Shown: positions 32,087-41,969 of the stretch, one piece after another | Position numbering within the stretch: the stretch's first letter is position 1 | Layout: each line of letters starts with the position of its first letter | Virus record (IMG/VR): IMGVR_UViG_3300035698_016797 | Span: 62,001-126,000 of that record | Direction: 5' to 3' (one strand) | DNA length: 64,000 bases | From: a virus | Position numbers and translations under genes: made by a program | Notes under the pieces: model-generated | Databases searched by the model: none | Told to the model about the DNA's origin: nothing | Seen by the model: only the letters and a program-made list of their open reading frames with translations

Positions 32087-32707
32087 ATGAACAATGCTAT
32101 TGTAAAAAACCTGTTTTATGTCTATCTTCTGTCTTTTACCTTGGGATTTTCTGGATGCATCAGCTCACCATTTGCACAACGTAGAATCACAAAAACTGAA
32201 CTTTCTAGCTCAAGAGAAGCTGCTGCCGTAAAAGAACGGTCAGCGTCGGTCGTTCATCATTCCCAAACTATACAGTCAACCTCAAAAAAAACAAGAAAAG
32301 ACTTGAAAATTGATGAAAGTATAGGTAAAGTAGCTCCAGAAACCTATGAAAGAACTGCCAGTAGATTACAATTCATAGAGGGGGAAGCAAAACAAATCGA
32401 AAATAAAGGTCTTGACAACATTAAGTCAAGCAGGCATATTATCTCCATAAATGACGGACAAGTGCAGTTAACATGGTGGGGCAAGCTGATTATAGTAGGA
32501 ATAGTCTCCTTTTTTGTACTTGGATTATTGTCTTGGTTAACCCTAACCCTAAAACAATGGGGGCTACTCAAAGGTATAAGGATGGCTACAGAAGGTACGG
32601 CTGAACTTGTTGGAAAAAAATGGTTAATAGATGACCGAACAGAAAATTCCCATATGTCTCCGTACATGTTTGAGAAGGCAGTGGATAGACAACAGAAAAA
32701 AGCTTAA
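32087..32707 (+). CDS. lipoprotein/membrane protein, spanin-like layout
   Basis: Unknown 206-residue protein. The N-terminus is a signal-type hydrophobic stretch ending in LGFSGC (about residues 19-24), a plausible though imperfect lipobox with Phe at -3. A hydrophilic helical region follows, then a transmembrane helix near 130-150 (KLIIVGIVSFFVLGLLSWL) and a soluble tail of about 50 residues. A lipoprotein with a second, C-terminal membrane helix is the layout of unimolecular spanins, which disrupt the outer membrane at lysis; but the long tail and lack of lysis neighbours make this tentative. GGAGG eight bases upstream fixes the ATG at 32087. Confidence 0.65.
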   Translation: MNNAIVKNLFYVYLLSFTLGFSGCISSPFAQRRITKTELSSSREAAAVKERSASVVHHSQTIQSTSKKTRKDLKIDESIGKVAPETYERTASRLQFIEGEAKQIENKGLDNIKSSRHIISINDGQVQLTWWGKLIIVGIVSFFVLGLLSWLTLTLKQWGLLKGIRMATEGTAELVGKKWLIDDRTENSHMSPYMFEKAVDRQQKKA

Positions 32708-32732
32708 TAATGTAAACAGAGGAGTGTTCAAT

Positions 32733-33992
32733 ATGCAAACTGATGAAAAAAGGTTTGAAGACTACATCGAAGAGGTTGAATTCCTTATGAGACCGGTCGA
32801 AGAAGGAGGCAAGGGTTTGGGACGTATCCTCTTAGCTCGCGAACTGGGTATACATCCAAGCAGAGCACAGAGATGGATGATTAAGGTTGCAAGTCTACAA
32901 AACGGTAGCGACACAGAAGTTATGCTGGAAGTCGTACAGCTTGCACAAAGTAAACAAAAACTACAAGATAAAAATCGCATTCAAGGTAAGGTTTTTAGGG
33001 AAAGTGCAAGAATAGGAAACTCTATAGAGGCTTATACTAAACAGTTGATTGATGTGATTACCGCAAATCAGATTCATACAACCACAGAATTCCAGAGTGA
33101 AAACTCTTCGGCAGTAGGGATTGTTCATGTGTCTGATGCTCATTTTAATGAACTTGTGGATATGTGTAGCAATAAATACAACTTTAGAGTTGCGTCGGCA
33201 CGTTTTAAGAAACTTGCAACAAAGGTTCTTCAGTGTGCTGAAGCGTTTGGGATTACAAACCTTCTGTTGGCAATGACTGGTGATATGATGAATTCAGACC
33301 GAAGGCTTGATGAACTCCTGTCCATGACTACCAACAGAACTAATGCAACGTTTCTTGCTGTAGATATTCTTCAACAGTTTATCGTTCACCTAAACTCTAA
33401 GTGTAATGTTACAGTTGCCTATGTTACAGGTAACGAGTCACGTATACAAAAAGATATAGGGTGGAGCAAAATGGTTGCTACGGACAATTACGACACAACC
33501 ATTTTTAACATCCTCAAGTATTATTTCAACAACTCAGATGGAATTGACTTTATAGACGGAGATCCAAGGGAACTCGTAGTGAATGTTGCTGGCAAAAATA
33601 TCCTCATGATACATGGCCATGGCAATGTAATAAAGGGTGATGTTGAAAAAAGCGTTGAACAAATTAAGGGAAGATATGCTTCTCATGGCACTAATATCGA
33701 CTATGTTATCTTTGGACATAAACACTCTGCGTGTATAGGAGACGTGTTTGCAAGAGCAGGTTCGGTTGTAGGAGGAAATGCCTATAGCGAAATGGGTCTT
33801 AACCTTAGCAGCAGGGCGAGTCAAAATCTCTACGTTGTTAATGAGGACGGATCTCTTGATGGGATGAAAATTGACCTTCAAACGTATGACGAAAACGATC
33901 GTTATGACATAGAAGAAAGTCTTGAATCATATAACCCCAAAAGCGAAAACAAGATTGTTGATCACAACACAGTCTTTCAAGTAGTAGTATAG
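32733..33992 (+). CDS. HTH-fused metallophosphoesterase
   Basis: Protein of 419 residues. Residues about 18-50 (GRILLARELGIHPSRAQRWM) are a helix-turn-helix, then a helical linker, then a calcineurin-like phosphoesterase domain with all motifs: S-D-A-H near 132-135, T-G-D-M, G-N-E-S (an E in place of the usual H-D), I-H-G-H-G-N and F-G-H-K-H. The combination suggests a DNA-linked nuclease of Mre11/SbcD type or a phosphatase acting at specific DNA. The G-N-H-D to G-N-E-S change removes the usual catalytic histidine. GAGGAG eight bases upstream of 32733 selects the start. Middle gene of the rightward island. Confidence 0.8.
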   Translation: MQTDEKRFEDYIEEVEFLMRPVEEGGKGLGRILLARELGIHPSRAQRWMIKVASLQNGSDTEVMLEVVQLAQSKQKLQDKNRIQGKVFRESARIGNSIEAYTKQLIDVITANQIHTTTEFQSENSSAVGIVHVSDAHFNELVDMCSNKYNFRVASARFKKLATKVLQCAEAFGITNLLLAMTGDMMNSDRRLDELLSMTTNRTNATFLAVDILQQFIVHLNSKCNVTVAYVTGNESRIQKDIGWSKMVATDNYDTTIFNILKYYFNNSDGIDFIDGDPRELVVNVAGKNILMIHGHGNVIKGDVEKSVEQIKGRYASHGTNIDYVIFGHKHSACIGDVFARAGSVVGGNAYSEMGLNLSSRASQNLYVVNEDGSLDGMKIDLQTYDENDRYDIEESLESYNPKSENKIVDHNTVFQVVV

Positions 33993-34001
33993 GAAGTTAA
34001 C

Positions 34002-34277
34002 ATGGCATTTTATCAAACAGGCGAAAGTGCTGGAGGCATTAAGGTAAACCCTAAACATCTGCAAGGATTGATGGGAAATTTAAAAGAATTCTTTGGATGT
34101 TTTAGAATTTATGGAGTGACTCCAAACGGAGATTACGTATTCTTGAATGAAGAAAAATCCAACATGGAAACAGGTGCCTTGAATGATTTAGCAGGTACAG
34201 TTCTACAAAATTTGTTTACCAGGGTTGGATGTGAAGAAGGAGAAGGAGAAGACGAAGAAGAGGAAATGTCAAGCTAA
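34002..34277 (+). CDS. hypothetical protein with acidic tail
   Basis: Unknown 91-residue protein. The N-terminal 70 residues are mixed alpha/beta with two glycine-rich turns; the last 18 residues are nearly all Glu and Asp with Gly. The stop codon overlaps the stop of the convergent protease gene by four bases, so no terminator can separate them. Starts nine bases after the phosphoesterase, with AGGAAG upstream. No family recognised. Confidence 0.65.
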   Translation: MAFYQTGESAGGIKVNPKHLQGLMGNLKEFFGCFRIYGVTPNGDYVFLNEEKSNMETGALNDLAGTVLQNLFTRVGCEEGEGEDEEEEMSS

Positions 34278-34984
34278 GCTCTCTGTTTGAGTATCTTATA
34301 AATTGTGTTTTTAACACTTGATCTATTGACAGGCTGTAACTGGTTTAGGAAGTCCTTTCTGGTTACAGACCTGTCATAGCTTTTTGCCAGAGCGGCAATT
34401 CCAGACACAAATGCAGCAGAAACACTGTGACCACTCATTTCTTTTTCATTCCCAAACGGCCATGCAGAAGTGAGAGTGTGTGGTGCCACTAGGTTGTAAT
34501 ATATATCGGTTTGCTCAAACGATGCAACTGCTATCACGAATGGATATATGGATGGATATGTTCCATTAGAAGACGCACTAACAACTATGGTCCCGTTATG
34601 ATCCAATCTCTCTAGCATTTCTTTAATCTCTGGATCTTCAATAGTGTAGGCTAAGCTTAAGTTTATAACGTCTGGTTGTAATTTTAACGCCCACTCTATT
34701 CCATTACGTAACCATTCAACCCTTCCGCTACTAGTCTGAGAAACGTGTGCAATATTAAGAGTACACTCCTGTGCCAACTGACATATGGTTCCAGCAACGT
34801 GAGTACAGTGACTCTCTGCATAAAACTCTCTTCCAGGAACAAACCTCTTAACGATTCCAACGTTTTGTCTTATCATGGGATGTGCGGTATCTATTGCGGA
34901 GTCACATATTAGAACAGAAGAGTCTCTCCCTTTGGAATCTATCCATTCTATTGGAACCGACTTTAAACTATACTCCTGGTGCAT
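34274..34984 (-). CDS. subtilisin-like (S8) serine protease
   Basis: Compact serine protease of 236 residues. The catalytic triad and oxyanion residue can be placed: D28 in L-I-C-D-S-A-I-D, H59 in S-H-C-T-H-V-A-G, N140 in S-A-S-S-N-G, and S187 in M-S-G-H-S-V-S-A. The motifs differ from the usual G-H-G-T-H and G-T-S-M-A but keep the key residues. There is no signal peptide or propeptide, so it should act inside the cell or within the virion. It is the last gene transcribed in the tail module, overlapping the preceding gene by 17 bases. A role in processing tail or capsid proteins is plausible but inferred. GAAGGA precedes the chosen ATG. Confidence 0.85.
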   Translation of the reverse strand: MHQEYSLKSVPIEWIDSKGRDSSVLICDSAIDTAHPMIRQNVGIVKRFVPGREFYAESHCTHVAGTICQLAQECTLNIAHVSQTSSGRVEWLRNGIEWALKLQPDVINLSLAYTIEDPEIKEMLERLDHNGTIVVSASSNGTYPSIYPFVIAVASFEQTDIYYNLVAPHTLTSAWPFGNEKEMSGHSVSAAFVSGIAALAKSYDRSVTRKDFLNQLQPVNRSSVKNTIYKILKQRA

Positions 34985-36284
34985 TTTGATCTGATCCTTC
35001 AAAATTATCCTCCACCACAAATTGAGCATCAGTAACCCACACCTCATGTCTTCCTCCAAAGTTATCCTCAAGGATTACTAGAGCCTTTCCTAACACTTCT
35101 GCCCCTAGACACTGTTCTACCCAATTGCCGTCCTCAGACAAGCCTGCTGCAATATTAAAGCTTACTGGTTGTCCATGTAGTCCTGTTGGTAGATCCCATT
35201 CATCAGTAGTGGAATAACAATTTGCAGATGCTGGGTCATTAAGGTATGGAATGTCTCCTCCTCCGCCAGACATTTCAGAATCGTCATAAAACTCTCCGCT
35301 TGGATCTACAGTGTTATATCTAAGCTCTCCACTAGGATTTTTGGTTAGAAATTCGTGATAATAATTTCCAGGAGAACCAACATTTCCATCATCATCACTG
35401 AATGGTGATTGAATTACGCTACTATAAAGATCTCTGTATGGAATTTGTACATTGACTTCAAACCCATCTCCAAAATCTTCATCATCTACGTCTCTGTCTT
35501 CGTGATATTGCCATCTTTCCCAGTCCGAATGTATCACAGTTTGATATTCAATTGTTGGATAGATGTAATATTTATCTGCATATCCATATCTTCTTGCGAT
35601 GTTGTCTTCAACTGGACCATCACTTGATTCATAATGATAATCCTCTCTTCCCGCTGCATACTTACGTGGTATTGTCCATTCACAATTGGGAGGAAACGCA
35701 TCAGGAGACCAGTTCCAAGTACTGACTCCGCTTGGGTCATTAGCAGCCCTTAAGGCGTGATCTCTTATCATCTCAATATCATCTTGCCAATATTCTATTG
35801 GAAGGGTTCTCCCAAGATTTACCCAATAGAAGAAGTTGTCCTTTGTTTCTCTGTACGGTCCATGTGTGTGCATTTCTCTACTTGCATCATATTTTATCCC
35901 AGTTTTTCCAATAACACTGATTTGATCGTCATTATTTTCTGAACTATCCCACGGCTGTATATATATACGTCTCCAAAATTCACGGATGTAGAAAAACCAT
36001 TTTGGTGTTCCTATAATTTTCATGTTGTCAGGAATATTTGAATCAAATTCTTTGACTCTTTCAGACCATGTGTCTTCAAGTTTGAACCTGTAGTTTTGGA
36101 CACCCTTGTACGCCTGTCCACCACTTGAACTAGTAGGATCATGTCCAAGCATAAAGAAATGAACATGTCCTCTGTGTTTATAGGGATTACTTTGCCATCC
36201 AGAAGAGTATGTATACGTTCTAAAAATCCACTGATCGTGAAAAATATAATACAGCGGGAAAAACCTTAATCCTTGTCCTATCAT
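34968..36284 (-). CDS. putative virion tail protein
   Basis: Unknown 438-residue protein, rich in aromatic and acidic residues, with no membrane segments. The N-terminus is strand-rich with many Trp and Tyr. It carries several P-S-G tripeptides (as D-P-S-G and N-P-S-G) like the other tail proteins. AGGAG six bases upstream supports the start. Its place at the distal end of the tail gene run, with the same composition, suggests a tail-tip or fibre component, possibly a receptor-binding or carbohydrate-binding unit. No family is recognised. Confidence 0.65.
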   Translation of the reverse strand: MIGQGLRFFPLYYIFHDQWIFRTYTYSSGWQSNPYKHRGHVHFFMLGHDPTSSSGGQAYKGVQNYRFKLEDTWSERVKEFDSNIPDNMKIIGTPKWFFYIREFWRRIYIQPWDSSENNDDQISVIGKTGIKYDASREMHTHGPYRETKDNFFYWVNLGRTLPIEYWQDDIEMIRDHALRAANDPSGVSTWNWSPDAFPPNCEWTIPRKYAAGREDYHYESSDGPVEDNIARRYGYADKYYIYPTIEYQTVIHSDWERWQYHEDRDVDDEDFGDGFEVNVQIPYRDLYSSVIQSPFSDDDGNVGSPGNYYHEFLTKNPSGELRYNTVDPSGEFYDDSEMSGGGGDIPYLNDPASANCYSTTDEWDLPTGLHGQPVSFNIAAGLSEDGNWVEQCLGAEVLGKALVILEDNFGGRHEVWVTDAQFVVEDNFEGSDQNAPGV

Positions 36285-36293
36285 AATAATCTC

Positions 36294-36701
36294 CTATGTT
36301 GTTGGTGGAGGGATTGGTGCTGGCAAATTTGTAGATACGTATAAGTGCGATACATAGTTTGGTTTTAGCAGGTGATCAACGTTCCTCATTAATCCAATGA
36401 GGTGAAACTCTTTAATGTGGTCAGGCTCATTACTCGGGGCACCAAGATATGAGGATATTCCTTCGTATCTTGGTTCTACGACCTTGCTGAAATTCCAGAA
36501 TGGATGTGGTTGTATCCACATTGTCATTGCAGAACTAGATGCATTTCCATCTGCAAGGAGTGGTGGGCTTGGACTTCCGGCATCAACATCTATAGCTACT
36601 ACCTTGTGAAATCTCACAAACTGCATATCTTCTCCACTAATGCTTGCATATGGAGATACTCCCATAATCCTTCCGGTATATGTAATGTCTCCTTGTGCCA
36701 T
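36294..36701 (-). CDS. small putative tail protein
   Basis: Unknown 135-residue protein, beta-rich, with a proline-rich C-terminus (PAPIPPPTT). GAGGAG seven bases upstream selects the ATG at 36701; the frame is open seven codons further. It sits between two larger tail proteins in the same transcription unit, and its size suits a small structural adaptor or chaperone. No motif indicates function. Confidence 0.6.
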   Translation of the reverse strand: MAQGDITYTGRIMGVSPYASISGEDMQFVRFHKVVAIDVDAGSPSPPLLADGNASSSAMTMWIQPHPFWNFSKVVEPRYEGISSYLGAPSNEPDHIKEFHLIGLMRNVDHLLKPNYVSHLYVSTNLPAPIPPPTT

Positions 36702-36702
36702 T

Positions 36703-39700
36703 TTACAGCTCCTCGTATCCATCTCCGAACTTTAAGTACTTTATTTCCTCGTGATACAAAAAGTTTGATGGACTCATCTCTCCATCGTAAGTTTCTGATT
36801 CACTAGGTGTCATCCACGACCCTCTTACAAATATATTCTTAGAGGTATCATCGTTGCGAAACTCTATCATAATTTGTACGTCTGCTTCTGCCGATACATT
36901 TTGAAGTTCACTTGGAACATATGTAAGTGGAAGTTCTATTGATTTTGCATTCCCAAATTTGCTTGATTCCACATTGTTTATGTCTCCAGAGGGATTCCAC
37001 CAAGAAGAATTGCGATCCCACACGTTTACCCACGTCCTATCCTCAAGTGTTGCTGTTTTCACCAGAACATTTCCACTATTACTATCATTGTAGTACATTC
37101 TTTTTACATATGTACCATAATACAAATCCTCAACTACGCATGGATTCATAGTATTTGCAGTATCTATTTCAACCTGTTCATCTGTCCAGATTTCTCCATC
37201 TATGGACGTTTGACTGTAGATTTTACTACCACCAGCAACATATCTTGTATAGTACATTTGATAACCACTTGGGGTCATTATAGCATATGGAGTGTTTAAT
37301 ACGTCAGAAGATTCTATGACGGGACTTCCTCCATTCTCTGCTGTGAAATATGTCCCATCCTCAGAGGTGGAATAGAAAATTCCGCTTGGACTAGTAGAGT
37401 TACAATACCACATGTGATATGAACTTCCATCATATACTACAGAAGGACTGTACACTCCGTTTCCAATGTTTGTCTCAAGTATGTCAGACCAAGCATCTCC
37501 ATCTAATGATTGTGTGTATGCAATACGGTTTTGAGATCCATTGTATACGGTAAGCCACATTTTGAAAATACCACCGGAATACATCACAAAAGGTGTATAT
37601 GCAGAGGCATATCCAGTTTCGCTTTCCAGTGTTGTTACTGCATCTTTTGGAAACGCCTGTTCATATTCCCCAAAATTCTCAGGAGTTTTTCCTCTTGCGT
37701 GTAGTATAACGTTTTCATTAAAAGTATTAGGTTTTGAATACCACATGTAATATTGGTGTTCTTCTGTGATTGCAACAACAGGACGCGATCTATCTATTCC
37801 ATATGGAACCCAAATGGTTGGGTTTTCTATCTCGTGATCACTGTGGGTAACAGGTCTATCTGTTGGGAATGTCACACTTTCAGATGTTGCCCAAACTGGA
37901 GTCTTATCATTGAGAGAGTACCATATGTTATAAAGAGAAGCCTCTTGTAACGACTCGTCTGCATACATGGTGTAATCAATATCTATTTCAGACAATGATG
38001 GGTAGACATCAATGGAGGTAATTAATGGCCTAGGCTCTTCTAGTGGAGCAATACTCCATGTGTTATAAGCCCTGGTTCTCCATTGATAGGTGGTATTGAA
38101 CTCTGCAACTCCAGAAGGTAATGTATCTGTCATTGTAGGGTATGTGTTGTTGATAAAAAAGTCCTCTCTATCCCCTGGCATATCATCCTTGTCAAGGATA
38201 TACGTACACATAACTGACTCTTGAGCCTGTATTGTTGTTTCTGTAGATCCCAAAAAACTCTCGTCGTTATTTGCTGTAAACCCTTCATCCCATGGCTGTC
38301 CTTCTCCGTCTCCAAAGCCTTCCCACTGTTTGTCAAAGTCTTGCATAGACAAATCAACTTCTCCGTCTGGAGGATTCATGCTTTCCCTATTTGGTCCGCC
38401 AACAATTCTGTCACCATCGCTGGTAAATAAATAATCTCTCAATGGCAACCCACTCTGGGAACTGAACGCAGAGGTAAAATCTAATTGAAATTGATGATAA
38501 ACTTCATATCTTTCATCGTACGAGACTTGATAGTCATCGTTGGCGTCAAAAGCATCGTCTCCATAAGGCATACTTTCCACCCTAAATCTAAATATTCCAT
38601 TGGCAGTAAGGTTCCCTATGTATCCATTGTTATAGTATCCCTGATCAATAAGGTCTTTTCTTATATCCTTTTCTGCCTCATCTCTTACATTCCTCCAATA
38701 AGGAATTTCAACATTGCGCATTCCATCTATTAGTTCACGCTTCTCTGCAACAACTTCATCCCTACTAACTCCTGGAACTATTTCCTTTTCCCACCATGCG
38801 GTTATTCCTACAAAATCATCTGGAACACCGCTTGCATTTGGAGGATCATAGAAATTATAGATACCGGAAGGAGATGGTTTAATCATCATTTCATCAATTT
38901 CTTTTTCAAGTCTGTCGATCTCTCCAGAAAGGTGAAGAGGTGGGTCCATTTTTTCAAGAGAGTCTGTTTCTTCATCATAAACATATTCTTGTATGTGTCC
39001 GGTCATCCTTCTCAGTTCCAGTTCCGCCTTGTTAAGCACTGGATTATGACGCTTGTTCCAGTTAAAAATTGGAGCAGTCAAACCATTCAAAAGTTTAGAT
39101 GGACACACCTCCATGCGAATACGATATTTATCTCCCGGCGTCAAATCTTCTGTTGCAATAAGCCAATTCACAGTGTGCTCGTTTGACCCTTCAACAGAGG
39201 ACAGGCTGTATCTTTCCCCGGTAACATTCCCATCGTTAATTTGTGTAAACGTTTCTCCATCGGTCGAATACCATAAATTTGTGACATGATAGTCGTCTCC
39301 TTGAGAATCATCAAGCCTAAAATTGATAACCAGAGTCTTGCTCCATGGCTCATAAGATGTGGAAGTTATGTTTGCAGGGTTTGACGCATGTCTATCCACA
39401 AAAAACTTGTTACTATATACCCACGTAGAGAATGTTCGAGAAACGCTATCGTATTGACGTATGCGCAGTCGGTAGTCATATCCCTCTTCTAACAGTTGTT
39501 TGTTTATGATGTCCCAGTATGCGTGCCAACGATTTGGTTGCACTAATTTAGCGTCTGCCTCTGATACATATTCAGAATCTTCAGAATTTACATCGTAATA
39601 ATCAGTGTGTTCTGTGTCGCTCAGATATTTTGACACCTGCAAGTGAATCATTGATGTATCACTGACCGTTGCCTGCCAATGTAGTGTATTATAGGCATCC

Positions 39701-41958
39701 CACCCAGACTGTAGGTAAATTATTCTCAAAGGCTCAAGAGGATTGATGGTAACAAAGTTCCCATACAGAGCAAAGTTTCCTTTTTCCCATCTAAACAGCG
39801 GTGTTGGTCTTTTAAGGTGCCCACTACTTTCTGCTGGAGAATATCCTACAACATAATCTTCTTTACCTTCAAACATGGTTCCAACAACAGGAATATAGTC
39901 TCTTGATCTTATGAAGTTGGCATGAATATTTGAGTTTACAATAAAATCATGTGCAGGAGGGTTATAATCAGAGGTTGATTTCTTAGCCATGTTGACTTCT
40001 GCATTCAAAAAAGGATATACACCGCTGGACAATGCTTTTGGAGCATCCAACTGAAAAGTTGTTCTTTGAAAATTCTCATATTCCGGTAATGGCTTTGGGA
40101 AAATCGTGTCAGCCTTTACTGGACTTCCAAAGATAAATTGATATCCACGCTCAAATCTTGGAGTGTGTGCTCTAAATCCAGCGTAGAAGTTGTTTGTTAA
40201 TGGGTAAATCCAATCTTCAATTGGCTTATAATCAGACGTTGCATATGTGTATATTTGGTAAGGGTCAGTTCTTTCACTAGAAAAACGACTGCCACTACAG
40301 GCAACGCATGGAGTTCTTTCGTACAATCCAGATGCAACCTGAACCAAACCAGAGACTTCCCATCCTTGTCCATCACATGTGGTGCAGTGTTTTCTGTCTG
40401 CTAATGCTTTGAATCTGAACCTAAGATGCCCAAATCTTGTTCCAGCTTTTGCAAAATCAACATCCGTAGCCTCGATGTGCCATCCATCAGGGCCATAATA
40501 GTCAATTCTTTTGGCCATAGGAGGATCTTCTGCATCAAAATCTTGAAACGTTAATTCTCCTGGAGAATGACTCCACCAGTCTCCGGCGTCCCATCCTACA
40601 GGGATTCCCCACTCGTCAAACTCTTGAGTTAAAGGACTGATGATTGCGTCTGCATTGTTATTAGGGGACATTTCCAAACCATATGTATATGTAAGGTGGA
40701 TAGGAGATGAGGAGTGACCATAAGATGGTCCCCTATCTATGGCTCCATCTTTATCTCTCAATGCACTGGTGAGAAGCCCTTCGCTGTAATGTTTCCACCC
40801 TATAATCTCGTTTATATCAACCTTATATACTCCAGAATAATCTGTAGCAAAAGGTCTAAGTTCACAGCCTACTGGCATCTGTTCCTCTGATAGAGGTGAC
40901 TCTACATATTTGGCAACCAATCCATAAATTGGAAACTCTATATCAAAAGATCCAATTCCTCCAGAAGATCCTCCAATCGTAGAGTTGTCCATCGAGAATG
41001 GTCCATAAAAGACTTCAAGGCCGGGTCCAATAGAGTCGTACGGAGTAAAATGTATAGAATAATCATCAGACTCAACAAGCTGTTCGTCTCTACCACTTCT
41101 CCAAACTATGGTCCTTTGTTCTCCCTGTATAACCCTCAACAAGGGGTTAAGAAGGCTCATTTTTGTACTTGTTGAACCGGTATTTCCACCAGTATAATTT
41201 GCGTGAATATATACATCTTCACCATCAAGGTCTGTAACCGTAAATGTTATGTAGACATCTCCATACACATTACCTGTGACATATACTTCGTCAATAGTTA
41301 TTGATGGCGGAAAGTTTTGGTAATTAACAAAACCATTTACACGAGTCCAATTTCCATAATCATAACCATCATATGCTCTCACCTTCCAAAAGTATGAGAT
41401 CCCAGAATTAACAAAGACGTTTGTTTTTGTGTTTGGACTTGAATAATTTTGTGGAATTTCAAGATCGTATACTTCATCAAAGGGATCTACGAATGTTGGA
41501 TCAGTTGAAACCAAAACTTCATAGATAATAGACTGACCACTGTTTGGATCTGCTGCATTTTTCCATTGAAGATATGCAGTGTCTGCGTTGTGAAGCTCTT
41601 CCGCAATGGGATCATAAACAAAATATTGAATACCAGATGAATATTCAAAAGTTTCCCACCAACTACCGTTTTCTGAAATTGCAATCTCAACAGACAATAA
41701 ACCCTGGAAATTAGTTCCCATTGGAACACCAAGTGGGTATTGAAAGAATTCGTCAGAAGAAACTTTCGTTCCAGACTGATACAATCCAGTTTGCCCAGTC
41801 TCTTCGCTTGTGATACGGATAGAGAAACGCGCTTGCGTAACATCTTCCGGTACAGTCCACGAAATGATTGGGGTTGAGCTAGAAGTAGCCGTTGGACAAG
41901 CTTTTGAAAGCTCCAATGAAGGACCAACGGCAATGTTAAGATCTAATACCTGTGCCAT
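36703..41958 (-). CDS. giant tail fibre-like protein with beta-propeller
   Basis: Protein of 1751 residues, probably an extended tail-tip or fibre component. The N-terminal half is made of repeated Ig/fibronectin-type beta modules, including W-x-V-x-A-Y-D and Y-x-L-R-I-R type strands. At about 522-555 there is a pair of cysteine motifs (C-T-T-C-D-G-Q-G and C-V-A-C-S-G) like half of a DnaJ zinc domain. At about 1390-1646 five successive repeats with an M-W-Y/M-Y-Y core suggest a five-bladed propeller of the kind found in GH43/GH32 sugar-binding enzymes. It may bind or cleave host surface glycans. GAGGA precedes the ATG. Confidence 0.75.
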   Translation of the reverse strand: MAQVLDLNIAVGPSLELSKACPTATSSSTPIISWTVPEDVTQARFSIRITSEETGQTGLYQSGTKVSSDEFFQYPLGVPMGTNFQGLLSVEIAISENGSWWETFEYSSGIQYFVYDPIAEELHNADTAYLQWKNAADPNSGQSIIYEVLVSTDPTFVDPFDEVYDLEIPQNYSSPNTKTNVFVNSGISYFWKVRAYDGYDYGNWTRVNGFVNYQNFPPSITIDEVYVTGNVYGDVYITFTVTDLDGEDVYIHANYTGGNTGSTSTKMSLLNPLLRVIQGEQRTIVWRSGRDEQLVESDDYSIHFTPYDSIGPGLEVFYGPFSMDNSTIGGSSGGIGSFDIEFPIYGLVAKYVESPLSEEQMPVGCELRPFATDYSGVYKVDINEIIGWKHYSEGLLTSALRDKDGAIDRGPSYGHSSSPIHLTYTYGLEMSPNNNADAIISPLTQEFDEWGIPVGWDAGDWWSHSPGELTFQDFDAEDPPMAKRIDYYGPDGWHIEATDVDFAKAGTRFGHLRFRFKALADRKHCTTCDGQGWEVSGLVQVASGLYERTPCVACSGSRFSSERTDPYQIYTYATSDYKPIEDWIYPLTNNFYAGFRAHTPRFERGYQFIFGSPVKADTIFPKPLPEYENFQRTTFQLDAPKALSSGVYPFLNAEVNMAKKSTSDYNPPAHDFIVNSNIHANFIRSRDYIPVVGTMFEGKEDYVVGYSPAESSGHLKRPTPLFRWEKGNFALYGNFVTINPLEPLRIIYLQSGWDAYNTLHWQATVSDTSMIHLQVSKYLSDTEHTDYYDVNSEDSEYVSEADAKLVQPNRWHAYWDIINKQLLEEGYDYRLRIRQYDSVSRTFSTWVYSNKFFVDRHASNPANITSTSYEPWSKTLVINFRLDDSQGDDYHVTNLWYSTDGETFTQINDGNVTGERYSLSSVEGSNEHTVNWLIATEDLTPGDKYRIRMEVCPSKLLNGLTAPIFNWNKRHNPVLNKAELELRRMTGHIQEYVYDEETDSLEKMDPPLHLSGEIDRLEKEIDEMMIKPSPSGIYNFYDPPNASGVPDDFVGITAWWEKEIVPGVSRDEVVAEKRELIDGMRNVEIPYWRNVRDEAEKDIRKDLIDQGYYNNGYIGNLTANGIFRFRVESMPYGDDAFDANDDYQVSYDERYEVYHQFQLDFTSAFSSQSGLPLRDYLFTSDGDRIVGGPNRESMNPPDGEVDLSMQDFDKQWEGFGDGEGQPWDEGFTANNDESFLGSTETTIQAQESVMCTYILDKDDMPGDREDFFINNTYPTMTDTLPSGVAEFNTTYQWRTRAYNTWSIAPLEEPRPLITSIDVYPSLSEIDIDYTMYADESLQEASLYNIWYSLNDKTPVWATSESVTFPTDRPVTHSDHEIENPTIWVPYGIDRSRPVVAITEEHQYYMWYSKPNTFNENVILHARGKTPENFGEYEQAFPKDAVTTLESETGYASAYTPFVMYSGGIFKMWLTVYNGSQNRIAYTQSLDGDAWSDILETNIGNGVYSPSVVYDGSSYHMWYCNSTSPSGIFYSTSEDGTYFTAENGGSPVIESSDVLNTPYAIMTPSGYQMYYTRYVAGGSKIYSQTSIDGEIWTDEQVEIDTANTMNPCVVEDLYYGTYVKRMYYNDSNSGNVLVKTATLEDRTWVNVWDRNSSWWNPSGDINNVESSKFGNAKSIELPLTYVPSELQNVSAEADVQIMIEFRNDDTSKNIFVRGSWMTPSESETYDGEMSPSNFLYHEEIKYLKFGDGYEEL

Positions 41959-41969
41959 TTTGGTTCCTC

